Part shown: piece by piece, positions 40,724 to 53,646 of the stretch | Layout of the letters: the number at the start of each line of letters is the position of its first letter | How positions within the stretch are numbered: the first letter of the stretch is position 1 | Assembly: GCA_013396915.1 (NCBI GenBank) | Contig: VWZL01004368.1 | Span: forward strand, 625,066 to 689,065 | DNA length: 64,000 bases | Reading direction: 5' to 3' | Source of the DNA: Stercorarius parasiticus | Lineage: Eukaryota > Chordata > Aves > Charadriiformes > Stercorariidae | Made by a program: the position numbers and the translations under genes | The notes under the pieces: model-generated | What the model saw: the letters and a program-made list of their open reading frames with translations, nothing else | Told to the model about the DNA's origin: nothing | Databases searched by the model: none

Positions 40724-40855
40724 CACATTGAGCTTCATTTGCAGAGTGATCAGGAGGCAGTTGTTGTTTGTGGATTTGTTTTCTTTGTTTTGTTGAGAAG
40801 GTTTAGGGCTAAAAAAGATCCCATTGCATTATCAGAGCCAGTCAGGTTTAGCCAG
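40724..40855 (+). other. Candidate phase-0 cassette exon (unconfirmed)
   Basis: CCACTTCCTTTTCTCCAG makes a strong acceptor ending at 40723, and CCAG followed by GTAAGC makes a good donor at 40856. The 132 bases between are exactly 44 codons, open, and phase 0 at both ends. That is the phase at which the RGS7 exon 3 kb downstream begins. The peptide contains a hydrophobic stretch (AVVVCGFVFFVLL) and matches no RGS7 sequence I remember. It may be a chance pseudo-exon. Confidence 0.2.
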
Positions 40856-43800
40856 GTAAGCACATAAGAACTGTGAAGGGCTAATTCTGAGGTGAAGTGA
40901 AGGAGCTTATATTTCACTTTTGAGCGTCGGATCAGGTGACTCAGAAGCAAACAATGATATATCAGGAAGGAAAATTATTATATCAAGCAGCAGCTTGTGT
41001 TTCCCAGATTAGACTTCTTGAGCAAAATTAGATGAAGATTTTCTTTCATCATTCTAATTAAACTATTCTGCCCTTTTCATTGTTTTAGGTCATTGTTGAT
41101 GAATGATGGAGAAGTGCCTTGAGTGCTGCTTCCCAAATATAATTAAATGAGATGTTTTTCAGTGGAAGAGATTATACTTTTGCTGAATTTAAAGCAGCTA
41201 AAACAGAAATAGGGACTATGTATATTCAAAGTTAAAGTGCGCACCTGCGTACGTTGGATTAGATTGTTTTGAATCTTTAATTACAACTTTTAAAAAAAAT
41301 AATTGCCCTTTATTTTCTTGTTCTTATGCTCAGATTTAAGATGATCACAAAACACAAGTGACCTTTTAGATTACCTCACAAAAAGAGACAAGACAAATAA
41401 GAATTTTGTAGTCTAACTCATAACATACAGAATCCCGGGTCAACTGTAACTAATTAGGAGTCTGCTGTTGTGTTGTATCTTGTTTCAGAATATTCCCACT
41501 CACTCACAGAGTAATCTTTCTACACTGAATTAACAAGGCAGTTCACAATGATGCTGTCTGGAGTGTGAGCTGCCTTTTGCACAGAGGGTGTTCACTCCTG
41601 ACACAGAACAATATTCTGAGCTAGATGTGCAGGGGAAGGTGTAATTTTGCAGTGCAGACGTTCTAGAGCTCACTTTGCTAATCAAAACCAGAGAATTCCC
41701 CCAGAGCTACAGTCACTGTCAGAGCTAAGTTTGGTACACTTTAGATTACATCTTGCCCATGAAGCATGTTTAGGAAAGCATATGGGAATGTCAGTTAGCA
41801 ATTTATTCCATATACCCTCAAAAGACTGATTACTGACAGCTCTAGGAATGCTAGGCATTAAATGTTTGCGGTCTTGTGCATTCCTGAGAAAGAGGTGACT
41901 GCATATCACTACCTGTAATATTGTGTTACAGGATTGTGTCCAACATTTGTAGTAATCCTTATTATAATGCAAATAGACTTTTATCATGTTGCCTTATGTA
42001 TGAATTGTCTTCTAAACTTTGTCTTAGTGTAACATACATTATTATTCACTCTGCAGTTCTAGCAATATTCTTATAACGTTATGCTGCATGTATGGAATTT
42101 ATCATCAAATTTACTTCTGCTCTTTTCCATAGAGGACCATGTACCTATAGTTATAATTTTCTTTATTGTTTAAAGCAAAGGTATTCACTTGAGTTTGAGC
42201 AACTTTTTATTCATTTAAGGGTTTAATAAGACAGTTTACCAACTGAATTTAGAAGGGCTTGAAACAAGCCTTCACTTACACGGATAATAAAAGTAGGGAG
42301 AGATTGAGAGATTCCTTTTCATAGACAATAGTTTGTCTGCTTGACAATTTCTTCAGAACATTATTAATAGCCTTTTCTATTTAAATAATTAAATTCCATG
42401 TCAGATAAAAGTTATTACAGTGAACATTGGTTCTTTTCTGCTGTTACATTTGTACATTGCTTAGTTCTGAGTAATAGACTCAGTCTTCCACATCTTGCTA
42501 ACAATATCTACGTCTTGCATGTACTTTCTGGTTTGGACTATGCAGTGGATTTGTGTTCCTTGTGTTGCTAATGTATGATCCATGAGTACATGGAACATGC
42601 GAACCTCCAGACACTCTTTGTATAATCAGGTTCTTCATGAGCAGTTGAACTAATTGATTTTGTTTTCAGTTTTTTAATGCATTTTTTTTCTTTTTCTCTA
42701 TGTACATCACTGGTTACCCCAGTTCCCATTCCCTTTCCAGGCTCTATACAACTCCCCTTTTGGACGAATTAATGCACAGCTGCAACTAATGCTAATTTGC
42801 TCTTTGCTGATTTGGGTCATCTGACTTCTGTGGAAAAAAGGTGTATGACAGAATGTTGTCTGTTAGTCTCTTTTCTCAACACAACCCAGCCACAAACTTT
42901 TAATGAATTCTTTGGGAAGCTACTGGGGAAACAGAAGTGAGATAGAATTTTTTTTTAAGATTTGATTAATAAAATAATATGAAATGGTCTATCATATGGA
43001 GTATCTTGGTAATTGAAGAAAAAAGGAAGGATAGTTGTAATTCATTTTATCACAATATCATTGCATATTTGAGAAGTTAGATATTGAAAGAAAGAAAGAT
43101 GGAAGTTATCGAATGTATAAACTTCAGTTACAAAATGTGCTAGAATGAAAACTGGCATTATCAGCCAATGACTCTATCTAAATATTCTTTGTGTTTCCCA
43201 GTAAAAGGACTTGCTTTCATAGTTCACATGAATTGGAACCTTTGGCTTGGGCATAATTTATAAAATGTGCAGGCCAAATTAGCCTAAAGAATTGAGATGG
43301 GAAAAATGAGCTACTGTAAAAATATAAAAAAAATACAGCAAAATGATTTTAAACATTTTTATACCTACTCCATTACCTACAAAAAACCCTTATGTTTCTG
43401 GCTCAGCTGTTTCCGGGGATGTAAAATTCCATCATGTTGTATTTTTTCCTCATCTCAAAAGAAAAGAAGGAATTTTTGATTTGAATTTATAAGCTCTATT
43501 TTTGTTTTGTACAGCCTTTTTGAGAACTGTATCAGTCCTCTAGAAGGCTGTATCAGTTTATTTTGCTTTTATATGTGGTACAATACCAGTAATACAATCA
43601 AAACATGAAGATCCATATCCAGCAATGATTTTTAATTACCTTTTTTAACTACTTAACTAAATCTCTTTGTTCTGCATTGGTATTTCTCAAGAGACTTTAA
43701 GCACATGCATTTTTTTACTGTTGTACATGAATAAATTATTTGCAGTTTTTTAACCTGTTCAATAAAAATAAATATAAATTATAAGTTAAAAAAGAAATAG

Positions 43801-43871
43801 CAGGAGTGGACCTGTCATTCTGAGATATTGATCTAGGATGTATTGGAGAATTTATTTTAGGAAATAATTCT

Positions 43872-43920
43872 GGATTTCTTTATTCTTTCTGTCTTTTTTT
43901 TTTTTTTCCTCTGTGTTCAG
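43872..43920 (+). other. RGS7: 3' splice site of RGS7 exon (polypyrimidine tract and CAG)
   Basis: The 49 bases before the exon are pyrimidine-rich, include an uninterrupted run of 14 T at 43894-43907, and end CTGTGTTCAG directly at the exon border. This is a textbook U2-type acceptor and fixes the exon start at 43921. Confidence 0.92.
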
Positions 43921-44017
43921 ATGGAAGACGTCATAGCCCGCATGCAAGATGAGAAAAATGGGATTCCTATTCGTACAGTCAAAAGTTTTCTTTCCAAGAT
44001 CCCCAGTGTGTTTTCTG
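43921..44017 (+). CDS. RGS7: RGS7 internal coding exon (start of DEP-domain region)
   Basis: This exon translates from its first base as 32 codons plus one base. It begins [20 protein letters not shown] and ends [11 protein letters not shown] plus the first base of a Gly codon. From memory of the family this matches RGS7 near residues 27-59 and not its paralogue RGS6, which reads IEDIITKMQDDK at the same place. RGS7 is an R7-family GTPase-activating protein for Gi/o alpha subunits in neurons. It works with G-beta-5 and is anchored through its DEP domain by R7BP or GPR158/GPR179. The exon is flanked by a T-rich tract with CAG acceptor and a GTAAGA donor. It starts in phase 0 and ends in phase 1, as expected for this position. 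There are no stops or frameshifts. Its first codon is ATG, but in the full-length protein this is an internal Met; upstream coding exons are outside the window or unrecognised. Confidence 0.93.
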
Positions 44018-44026
44018 GTAAGATTG
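44018..44026 (+). other. RGS7: 5' splice site after RGS7 exon
   Basis: The exon ends TTTTCTG and the intron opens GTAAGATTG. This is a good U2-type donor matching GTAAGA. It leaves one base of the Gly codon, so the intron is phase 1, consistent with the acceptor at 63990. Confidence 0.92.
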
Positions 44027-47000
44027 AATGTCATACTATTTAAAGTTTCCACTCTACCTTATGTAACGGGATGCTCAAACAGAAAACACTATCAGCTGCG
44101 TGCTGTGGGGAATTCAGAGTCATCTGGTCTGGAGGAGATATTGACTATCCTTTGAATGCTTTAATGATAGAATTTTTTTGGTGTTCCTTTCACGTTGGAG
44201 TGGGCTTACAGAGAGATGTTTTTGTCCTGCAAATTAACTGAAGGAAATACTTCATTTACTAGAAAAAGTCAATTATCAGAAGGTGGCACTATTTTTATTG
44301 CAGGGTTTCTGCATTTCAGATCTGTTTTTTAGCCTGTTTTCATGGCAAGTATGAGTTTAGTGTACAGGCTAGTACATGAAGATAAGAACTGCCATAGCAG
44401 TAGCACCACAAAAGGAAAATCATCACTGCAGTCTGTAGCTGATGTTGAATTGTGGCTGTGGATATTTACTGCAACGTTTATAGTCTGCTTCTGTAGCTGG
44501 CTGCCTGTATCCAAGAAGCTAAGACTGAGATGTCTGTGGTGCTTTGCAAGACAGCTGTAAACTTTATAGCTAATCCAAGTCAGTATTGACGTATGCACAA
44601 AATTCTGTCCATTTATTACTTAACTAGTATAATATTTTTATTATTTAAATTTTTTATATCAATTTATCCATTTATATGTGTGGATACGAATCTTTCTGTG
44701 CTACCAAAGCGTATGGAGTTCCTTTGAAATAGATGCCATTGTTGAACCTAATTTTTCCATACTCTGGTAATAGTTGCAATTTTTGTAATGGAAAAGAAGT
44801 TTGTACTATCCAGAACAGCAAGAAAACTTCTATACGTTAATTTTCAACCTTTGGAATGTTTTTGATAGTGAATAATTCTGGCACAAAGAAGGAAAGCGTC
44901 TTAAGACTGAACAAAATGACTTTATGATTTTAGAAACTACTTGTACAAAAACTAGCTTCTGAAGAATGGACCTTTATTGCCCATAAATTAGTACAGCATG
45001 GTATCCTATTAAATGACCGTATCTATTTAAGGCTGACTACATTAGCAAAGTCAGCCTGGGGAATGGTATCTGAATTTAACTTTTTAATAGAATGTTGTGA
45101 TTATAATAAATAGGATGATGTGATTATATTATCTCGTTTACTGAGTCATTCCTTAAATGTTTTTACAAGTAAAATATCCACACAGAGAAACATTTCAAAT
45201 GCAGATAATTTTCTATAGGCTGTACTCATTGTGCTTCAGAAAAGCACAAAGAAAAATAATGCTAAGTTAAAGATTATTTCACCTTGTGAAATTTTGAAAA
45301 AAATATGAATTCTATTGATTTATATTTCATATATTCATGGAGAACAAATAAGTTGCTTGTTGATATTTGTACATTTGTTTTTGTGAGCAAACTGCTTGAA
45401 TTCACACACACCATTTTTGTTTGACTTCTTGAAATCTTTCAAGAACTATTTACTTATCTATACCTCATTAAATTATGCTTAAAATGAGTTCGCAAGCTAT
45501 TTGATGAAAAAGAATACAAACCTTTAGGTGGTGTGCTATTTGCTATTCATATTTGTATCTACATTTAGGAGTATATCAGATGGACTTTATGCAGCAAATT
45601 TATTTATGGTGTAAATTCACTGGATATGGTGAATTGCAGACTAATTTGGATAATAGTATTCCAGTCACCTACAGGTAGAAGGTGAAATGGATTGTGAAAA
45701 AAATGCATTCCTTGACTGAGCTCCAGTATATTATATATGCCAAGATAAAAATCTCTGAAAAGAAGGGGGTAAAAGAAAATCCTGTTAGCACCTATCCTGG
45801 TTCTGTACCTCATTCCTTAGTGCTGAGAGAGTTTTCCTACTATTTAGCATTAATGATGTTAATGATCCTCATTTGAGTTCTGTATCGAAAGAACTCTATG
45901 TAAAATTATACCTTTTTGTATGCAAATATCTATGGTGAACAACTTCGTATATTACAAAGTCTTTAACAGAAACGACGGGGCTTATTATACATAGAAATAA
46001 ACCGTTATTGGAGAGGGAAAAATGCATCCTTGTCTAATTCCACGTGGGAGTCAGCATAAAAGAATCAGTGAAGTACAGCATTAGGAGCTGACTACTGTGA
46101 CTTTTACTTCTGCTGCCTGCAGACCTGCAACCTGTTGTGCTTATTAGCGGACATCTGTGGTGTATTTTAATATGTCATGACAAGCAAGAATAAATACCAA
46201 ACAGCCCAGAATTATTCTGCTTGTTTGGTCTGATGAGCTAATAGTTTCATTGCACTCAAAGCTTATTTTACACCAAGATCTGCATCATTCATTGTGGCAG
46301 AACATATATTTGCTGTCTCCATGCCCAACTTTTTTTTTTTTTTTCAATTTGAGTCAAATAACTACTACAAGTGGCTTTTTCAGCATAATTCTATACTGAC
46401 TCATCCTGACTCTAGCTCACTGCCTTCTGGGGCCATTGTAAAAGTATACTGTATGCCTATTATGATTTCAGCCAAAAATGTTTTTGTGTAAAAGACCCTA
46501 GCCTTTACAGAGTCTCACTGAATTACCTCATCCAGCTAGTGTTTGTGAGGGTAAGTACAATTAGGTCTTTGAACAGAGAGAACGTACAATGTGCTGTAGC
46601 AGATGGTCTTTGTAGTGATGGTTCACCTCAAGCTGAGTCACCCACAATCTTACGTGCAAGTAGGCTCAGACTGGATGCAAAAAATAGATGAATTTGCATG
46701 GATAGCTTTACAGAAAACAGACTAGTATACCTACGTACCCCAATACAGGTTTGCTAGATTATATTTTAGATCCTACACTGGTCACTGTTAATGGAAATAC
46801 TGCTGGAAATAGTTTAATCACCTTAGTCTTGACTGCTTAAGCTTATAAGCAATGCTATGGTGTAAACCATAATTGTTAGAGTAATAGCTTCCTGTCTTTG
46901 AGAATGGAATAATCTATTTTTATTATGAAAAATATAGTCTGCTTATTCCCACTCACATTATAATCTTGAGTGTGAAAATTGCGCCAGAGGTTGTGTTTTA

Positions 47001-48910
47001 AAAATTGCATTGTTCTAAAAGTGTATTCTCTAGCAGGGCCTGAACTATCTCTGAACTGAGCTGATTATACATCAGGTGAACGGGAAGTTTCTTGAGGGAG
47101 GGGTTGAGTTGATTTTCTCTGTAGCTTTAAGCTTAGTTACATATCTGGGCATCTAAACCTGAGCTCAAAGATGACACTGAAGTAGTTTCTTGCAAGGTTC
47201 TTGGGAAATCTGACTTTAATGCCAAAATTTCTGTTGTCCCTAACTATGGATCTAAGTCACTTTCTGTGATCAATGCTGATGACCACAGTCATCTGCACTC
47301 AGTTTTCAGAAGGCACATGTTTAAAACAGTGGTTGATGGCTGACTAGACTGCAGTAATGCAGGACCCCTTGTATGCCTGCAGTGTAGTCATAATAATGTT
47401 ATTCATCAGATATATATTGTTGCTTTGATTTGAAACTTTAAAGGCTCCAAGGAAAAAAAATAGGCAGGAGAGTTTGCTGTTTCTATGTGATTATGCATTT
47501 TGATGAACAAAAGAAGGGCTTGCTGTTGTTGTCTCCATGGTTTTAAAGCGTTTTGGAGGAGGGAGGAAGATAGTTTATATAGACATCTTGCCAGTCAACA
47601 ATAATAATTGCACGAAGGTTGTCATGTGCATTCTTTACTAACACTGATTACAGCATTAGGAATAAAAAGAAGGCAATTTGCCTGGAACATGGTTCACCAT
47701 TAGGCCTGGAAATGGATAGAAAAACTTGCTTGAAATGATGAATGTAGGGAGTCTGACATATGAATCATAGGGATTAGAAGGAGCTCTAAAATATCATTTT
47801 TATTTTTACTAAGGAGAGACAGCAAGTAAATGCCAAAGTTTTGCTGTTCACTTTCAAGCAGAAAGAAGCATTCAGAGTTTACAGATAAAGCACTGCAATA
47901 GTTGAGGGTTTGTTTTGGGGGTCTTTGCGGGGTGGGCTGGTCAGTATTAGTACTGAAAGCTTCATAAGTAATCACAACGTGGATATTTCATTAAGACAGA
48001 TGTAGTGATACAGTGGTGTCCTACGGTCATTACAGAATATCAATGTGATGCTTTATAGGACTTTAAAGTGTACAATACTTGGATATGTTTGGTGATTAAT
48101 AAAATCTGTGGAGAATGTGCCAATGGTGTGGTGTGTAAGGGTGAACGAGGGACACTAGTGTTTTTATTGAAGGAGAGGGGAGAACTATAAGAAATGTAAG
48201 TTCAATTAAAGAATACATGCAGAGACAGAATAAAAAGTATTCAAGGAAAGCAAGTTCACACTAGTTGTTACTGGCGGTTTCTGATGCATGGCTCAATAAT
48301 TTTAGAAAGTAGTCACAGCTTGAACCAACAGAAATAGGAGAAGGAGATCAGTAGAAAAGTGTTTTTTTTAACATCTCCTTCTGAGTTAAAGAGATAGTTA
48401 AAAGATTCATTTAACTTTCCCAGGAAAATATAATCCATGTGAAGTCTTCAGTTTTTTTCTCATTTTTAGATGTGAAGCTGATATTGTGCCTTTTCAATAT
48501 AAACACTGCATTTTCCCATTTTTTTAAGATTACTGCCATCATATGCCATTTTTATTCATTGTTTTTCCTGATCTTAGAAAATGCTTATTTCTTTTCTACC
48601 TAGGAAATTGTTAAGATAATGAGATGTTGCACATTGATCAGCAAATGTATTCATATAATTATTAATTACCAGTCTTTATTTAAGCACTAGTAGTAGTATG
48701 CTTAGTAAAAATGGAGAATTTATGTGTTTAAACATAAAAAATTCCCACTGAAAAGCAGAGCAGGAGTCTCAGTAGCCTGGTCAGATGTAGTGAGAGACCC
48801 CAGAGGAAAGCAGTGTCATAGTAGTTCATCTCACCTACAAATCACAGGTGGGTGAGCCCAAGAAATGAGTCACAGGAACTACCTGCAACAGTATTGCTTG
48901 CTATATAGAG

Positions 48911-49123
48911 GCAGGCAGAAAAAAAATAAAGAACGATACAGTGAGAATTGGATGACTCAGGGGGCTAATGAGAAGAAAGAGAGCGTTTCATCTGTCATTA
49001 GTTTTGATCTTTCCAAGCTGAGTAATGAGTTGTTAGCATCTGATGACTTTTCAGTGCCGGATGTGAAACGAGTTGACAGGTTTATCCACTTCAGTACTGG
49101 AGATGACCTACCTGAAATACAAG
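48911..49123 (+). other. Candidate coding exon inside RGS7 intron (unidentified)
   Basis: An open frame runs from 48856 through a donor-like site (ATACAAG followed by GTAAAAGAG) at 49124. The portion SFDLSKLSNELLASDDFSVP then DVKRVDRFIHFSTGDDLPEI has an amino-acid mix typical of real protein rather than random AT-rich translation. A weak acceptor (GCTATATAGAG) at 48910 would give 213 bases with phase 1 at both ends, matching the phase of the host intron. I do not recognise the peptide. It could be a cassette exon, a fragment of another gene that inserted here, or chance. Confidence 0.25.
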
Positions 49124-52038
49124 GTAAAAGAGAAAGCTCTACTACTTGCATTGACAGAAAAAAACCACAAAAGCATTACACCTCAATCATCTGGTACCTC
49201 TGCAGCAACATAATGTTGCATTGTCGGTAAAGACAAGGATTTTGGAATTTCCATTTTGGATACCTTTTCCAGAATAAATTAACTATGTGGGAGAAACTAG
49301 GATTCCCATTTCCCAAACCTCTAATTTTATGGACCACTTTTTTTTCTTTCCCCTTCAGTGTCTCCAATGTCGGGTTGATGGCAGCTTCCTACTTTCATGT
49401 TTTTCCCATTCCTTCATCCCCTTTTCCTCGCATTCTCCTACAGGTATAATTTAATAGTAAAATCATTGCTGGTTTCTTTATGCCAAATCAGCCTCTTGTT
49501 ATTTGCAAATAGAGCCTTCAGAGTTAAAACTGGAAGCTCATTGCCTTGATAGGGTTCCAGTCTTAGTAAAATGCTTTGATGAAAAGACCTCTGTCAGTAC
49601 ATGAAGGACAGAACCTGGCTCATTCCCTCCTCTGTGCCCATTCAGAAGGGCAAATATGAGCAGGGACTTGCTTTACAGTTTCACTTTTCAAAGCAGAACT
49701 TTTGAGACTAAAAAGCTAATAATCCTCTATCCCCAAATGAATAGTTGGTTTGAAGTTAAAGCACCAATCTCTCTTCTGTGTCATTTCCATTCATCACTTT
49801 GTCAGAGTGTCTGATTTGCATTCAAATGTTCATGGTCTTTTGGGAGTGGATATTTTTAAGAAGGCTGGTTCTCTTATTTATTGATATCATGTTCATGATT
49901 TTTAGAGTCATGAGTAGAAGAGATTGACTAAGTGGCGCCATAAGATGCGACATAACAGTCATTTCAAAGTGGTGAGATAATTAACTGATTAATGAGTGGT
50001 GCTTTGTATGCTTTACCATTTCAAAAACAAAAGTGGATATTTGAGTACTGTCTGCATACCTTCACCTCCTCTTTCTGTTTGTTTGCCTCTCTTGGCCGCA
50101 TCACTGGGATTGTAACTATGGCCAGGGAAGAGTGCTCTTAAGCTGCTTAAAACTTGACAGAACTTTCGTATTTTATGGAAAATTAGCTTTGTGACAGCGC
50201 AGCAGTTGTGAAGCTGAAGCTGAGAATGGCCATGTGACAAGCTCTGGTGGGCTGGGATCAAATAAGAGCTGAATGCTCTTATTCACTTGAAATGAAAAGT
50301 GAATGAAAGAAATGAAGAACTGTTTCCAATAACTTTAATGCTCCAAGATGATTGTGCTCTCCATTTTCACTTTAAGGCATGTGTTAATATCAGACCTTTA
50401 ATAAATCACTGTCAGAATTAAAAGCTTTTCAAAATGTGAAAGTATTTTCATTGGTTGTTTTAAAAAGAATGACATATTCTCATTTAGAAAAAAAAAAATG
50501 GTATTCATATGTTTACCTTTCAGTTCAGTGGTGATTGCCATTGGGAGCATTAGTAAAAAGAAGAAAATACAGTGAGGAAAGTCTGAGGCAATTTTCCAAA
50601 ATTGTTCTAGGAAACTGAAATATACTTGAAAACCCATTGAAAAGCCTTTTAAAGTAATCTGTGTGCAAAACAGTCATCATAAATGTCCCTTACAATCAGC
50701 AGTATGAAAATCTTATTTTCACAGACATTTGCAAAAGAAATAGGTCTGGAAGTCATGCATTGATGGCCAAAAAATCTTAATAATTGTTCTCTTGTTGTGA
50801 GATGGGAGATTGCTCGGAACATTCATCTTATTTGTTCATCCACATGAAGCGCACAGTTTGAATTAGATGATCCCCAGTTTCCCAAACGCTTTGTAAGGCC
50901 TTATAGCTCAGCATGGTTCGAGAGAAATAGCTCTGGGGCTTGTTGATCGTAGATACGAATTTGTTCCTAACTTTTTCTACTGCGTTGTTTTGTCATGAAA
51001 ATACTTCCCTCCCTTTCCTACACCTTCTCCTTCCTAGCATCCTTGCGTGTAAGTTCTTGCCAGTGTTTTTAGTGCAACGGGGTTGCACCTTTGAAGTGTG
51101 AATGCTTTTTAAGAGGAGTACAGGAAAACCTGCTGCTTTCACTATGGCCAAAAATGTATCTAGTTTGCTCCCCTTGACACAAGGTCTCTGGACACTGCAC
51201 ATGTAACATTCACAGAAAATGTGGGGTGAAAAGGGAGACCTGAATCAGCCTCACATCAACGTGAAATTAGCAGGAATTCTGCAGTGACTATCACGCCTTC
51301 ACTTTAGGTAGTTTGCCATTTTTTTTTTCTGGCATAACACCTGTTAATAATTGTGTTTTGTTATGCTGGTTTTATATCAGCAACGATGAGTAGTACTTAC
51401 AGAAAACAGAAAAAATAACCCCCTCCAACACACACAAAAACATACATAGCATGCATATTTATGCATTATATATTTGCCCATGGAGGCAGTGCATAAGATA
51501 TCAGCTTAAAAAAGCCCAAACTTTTAAGCTCACATAAACAGCATCTGTAGTAGTGATTAATAACATAGGTTCGCTGAAATCTGTTATGTGCATAATCAAA
51601 GCCTTATAGGAAGACAAGAATATGTCTAAGGAAGAGCAACTGTATAGAAATATACTCAGGGATCCTATGAAAATCGTTTTCCTTCATGGCTGTCTCTTGG
51701 AAATCTCTTAGAAAGAAGTACTATTGATGTTGCACAGCAATGATTAGAACCAGTGAAATAAAGATCAGTAAGAATTTTCCTGGCACCTGTATTTTAAGTA
51801 ATTGTTTTAATTAGGAAGTGGAGCAAAGTATACTACTTGACTCCATCAGTTTATGAGGTAACTCTATGACAACAGTGCTGTTTGTTTAAATCACATTGGA
51901 TTTTTTTCACAGAGCAATTCGAGGTACACTGAAGAGAAGTGTTTTCTGACAAGAAAGAGTCACTACTGTGTTTGCTGTCACTAATTTCTGAGACAGTAGG
52001 GAAATTTGCTGATCATGTTAAGAATGAGGAGAGGAAGT

Positions 52039-52075
52039 GTGAAGACAAATGTGAAGTGAAGAGTGAAGACAAATG
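52039..52075. repeat. Short direct duplication
   Basis: GTGAAGACAAATG occurs at 52039-52051 and again at 52063-52075, separated by 11 related GTGAAG-rich bases. It looks like local slippage. Confidence 0.65.
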
Positions 52076-53070
52076 AAGTCCCCACATGAAGTCCTTGTTG
52101 AGTGTTAGTAGTGGTCTTACCAAAATGTGAAATCTGTTTCATGATATGCTTGGTAAACAGTCTTTGGGAACTATCCCAGAAATGAACATACACTTAAAGA
52201 CAAAAATAAAAGAAACCCAATCTGGTTCCTCTAAGGTCAGAACCCTTGAGTCCAAAAAGTATCCATTGTCTTGCCAAAAATCAAAACTTTGCAATAGTAC
52301 CTAGGATTTTAAATTTATGTGGCATTTTTTACTGTTGTCTGGTGGCATGTTTCTGGTTGACTGGTGACTATTTATTAGATGCATATAGGAAGCAAAGTAG
52401 ACATGTGCTAAGTATTGCTGGTACAGATACAAATAGCATATTATTTAGAGGTATCCTGCTAGGTGTAATACAGTGTGAACATATACATTTGCTTTTCTTT
52501 TTAAGATGGTATAAATGCATCTGGGATAGTGGTTCCCTATTCCTCTTAAATGACATCTAACATTGACTCATTTTGTGACCTTTCAAGCAACGTAATTTCT
52601 TTCTGCTTCAATTTTATCATTTCAGTATATGAAATTGTATCTTATTGTTTTTAAATCCACTGTTTTAAAGTGATTTGAAATATTTAAATGATCTGCGTGC
52701 AAAGAGAAAGTGGTGCATTATTTGCAGATTTCAGTCTGCCATTTTTACAGACAGATACATATAGTTGGCCAGCAGTTAAAATAATCAAACTAATTGCAGT
52801 CATTCCCTGGAGAATATGCTCCTTAAGCAAGAAATCAAGTTAGCAGGGTTTACAAGATGGCTTGTGATTTAGCTCTCTATTTGTTGGTTCTAGCTATAAG
52901 GAAAAAGATGGTCATTGCAGTTTTATCAGAAGACTGCAGGCTTGTCTTTGCAAAAGGACAGCAAGGAATAAATTTGAATAATTGTAATTGCTTGTATTTC
53001 TATTGCTGCTCAAGTTATCCACAGACTAGTTTTGCATGGTGCTATTATCAAGGAACATATGTTCACTTGT

Positions 53071-53646
53071 TGTGGTTTAGCCCCAGACGGCAACTAAGCA
53101 CCACACAACTACTTGCTCACTTCCCCTTGACGGGATACAGGAGAGAATCAGAATGGTAAAAAGTGAGAAAACTCGTGGGTTGAGATGAAGTCAGTGTAAT
53201 AGGTAAGCAAAAGCTGTGTGTGCAAGCAAAGCAAAACAAGGAATTCATTCCCTACTTCCCATTGGCAGGCAGGGGTTCAGCCATCTCCAGGAAAGCAGGA
53301 CTCCATCACGCATAACGATTACTTGGTAAGACAAATGCCGCACTCCGAACATCCCACCCTTCCTTCTTCTTCCCCCAGCTTAAACGCTGAGCGTGATGTC
53401 ACGTGGTATGGTTGGATTCAGCTGTCCCGGCTGTGTCACCTCCCAGCTTCCTGTGCAGCCCCAGCCTGCACGCTGGTGGGGTGGTGTGAGGAGCAGAAAA
53501 GGCCTTGACTCTGTGCAAGCACTGCTCAGCAGTAACTAAAACATCCCGGTGTTATCAACGCTGTTTTCAGCACAAATTGAAAACATAGCCCCATGCTAGC
53601 TACTATCAAGAAAATGAACTCTATCCCAGCCAAAACCAGCATGACA
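53071..53646 (-). mobile_element. Endogenous retrovirus solo LTR, antisense to RGS7
   Basis: About 576 bp whose + strand starts TGTGGTTTAGCCCCAGACGG and ends CAGCCAAAACCAGCATGACA. I recognise this as an avian retroviral LTR family; its natural orientation is the minus strand, starting TGTCATGCTGGTTTTGGCTG. Retroviral genes do not flank it, so it is a solo LTR left by recombination between two LTRs. In related copies the minus strand carries a TATA-like and a polyadenylation-like motif; here both are altered (near 53380 and 53200). No perfect target duplication is evident. Confidence 0.8.

Larger units (their letters stand above)
36065..43871. other. RGS7 intronic DNA before the coding exon
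   Basis: AT-rich intron. It includes a homeodomain-site-rich segment at about 37.38-37.70 kb and an exon-like segment at 40724-40855 (separate entries). I looked for the short RGS7 exon encoding the N-terminus (ending in LVYRK) and did not find it here. Confidence 0.5.
44027..53070. other. RGS7 intron after the coding exon, first part
   Basis: AT-rich intron with no transposon recognised. It contains an exon-like open segment ending at a donor match at 49123 (separate entry) and a short direct duplication near 52.05 kb. No other gene is apparent on either strand. Confidence 0.6.

Noticed and set aside
50830..50900. Possible CR1 remnant (TTGAATTAGATGATCCCCAG)
   Set aside because: Only a short stretch resembles the CR1 3' end, and no terminal octamer or upstream CR1 sequence follows.
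53218..53508. 96-codon open frame on the + strand
   Set aside because: It lies within the solo LTR and in antisense to it; LTRs of this kind do not encode protein here.
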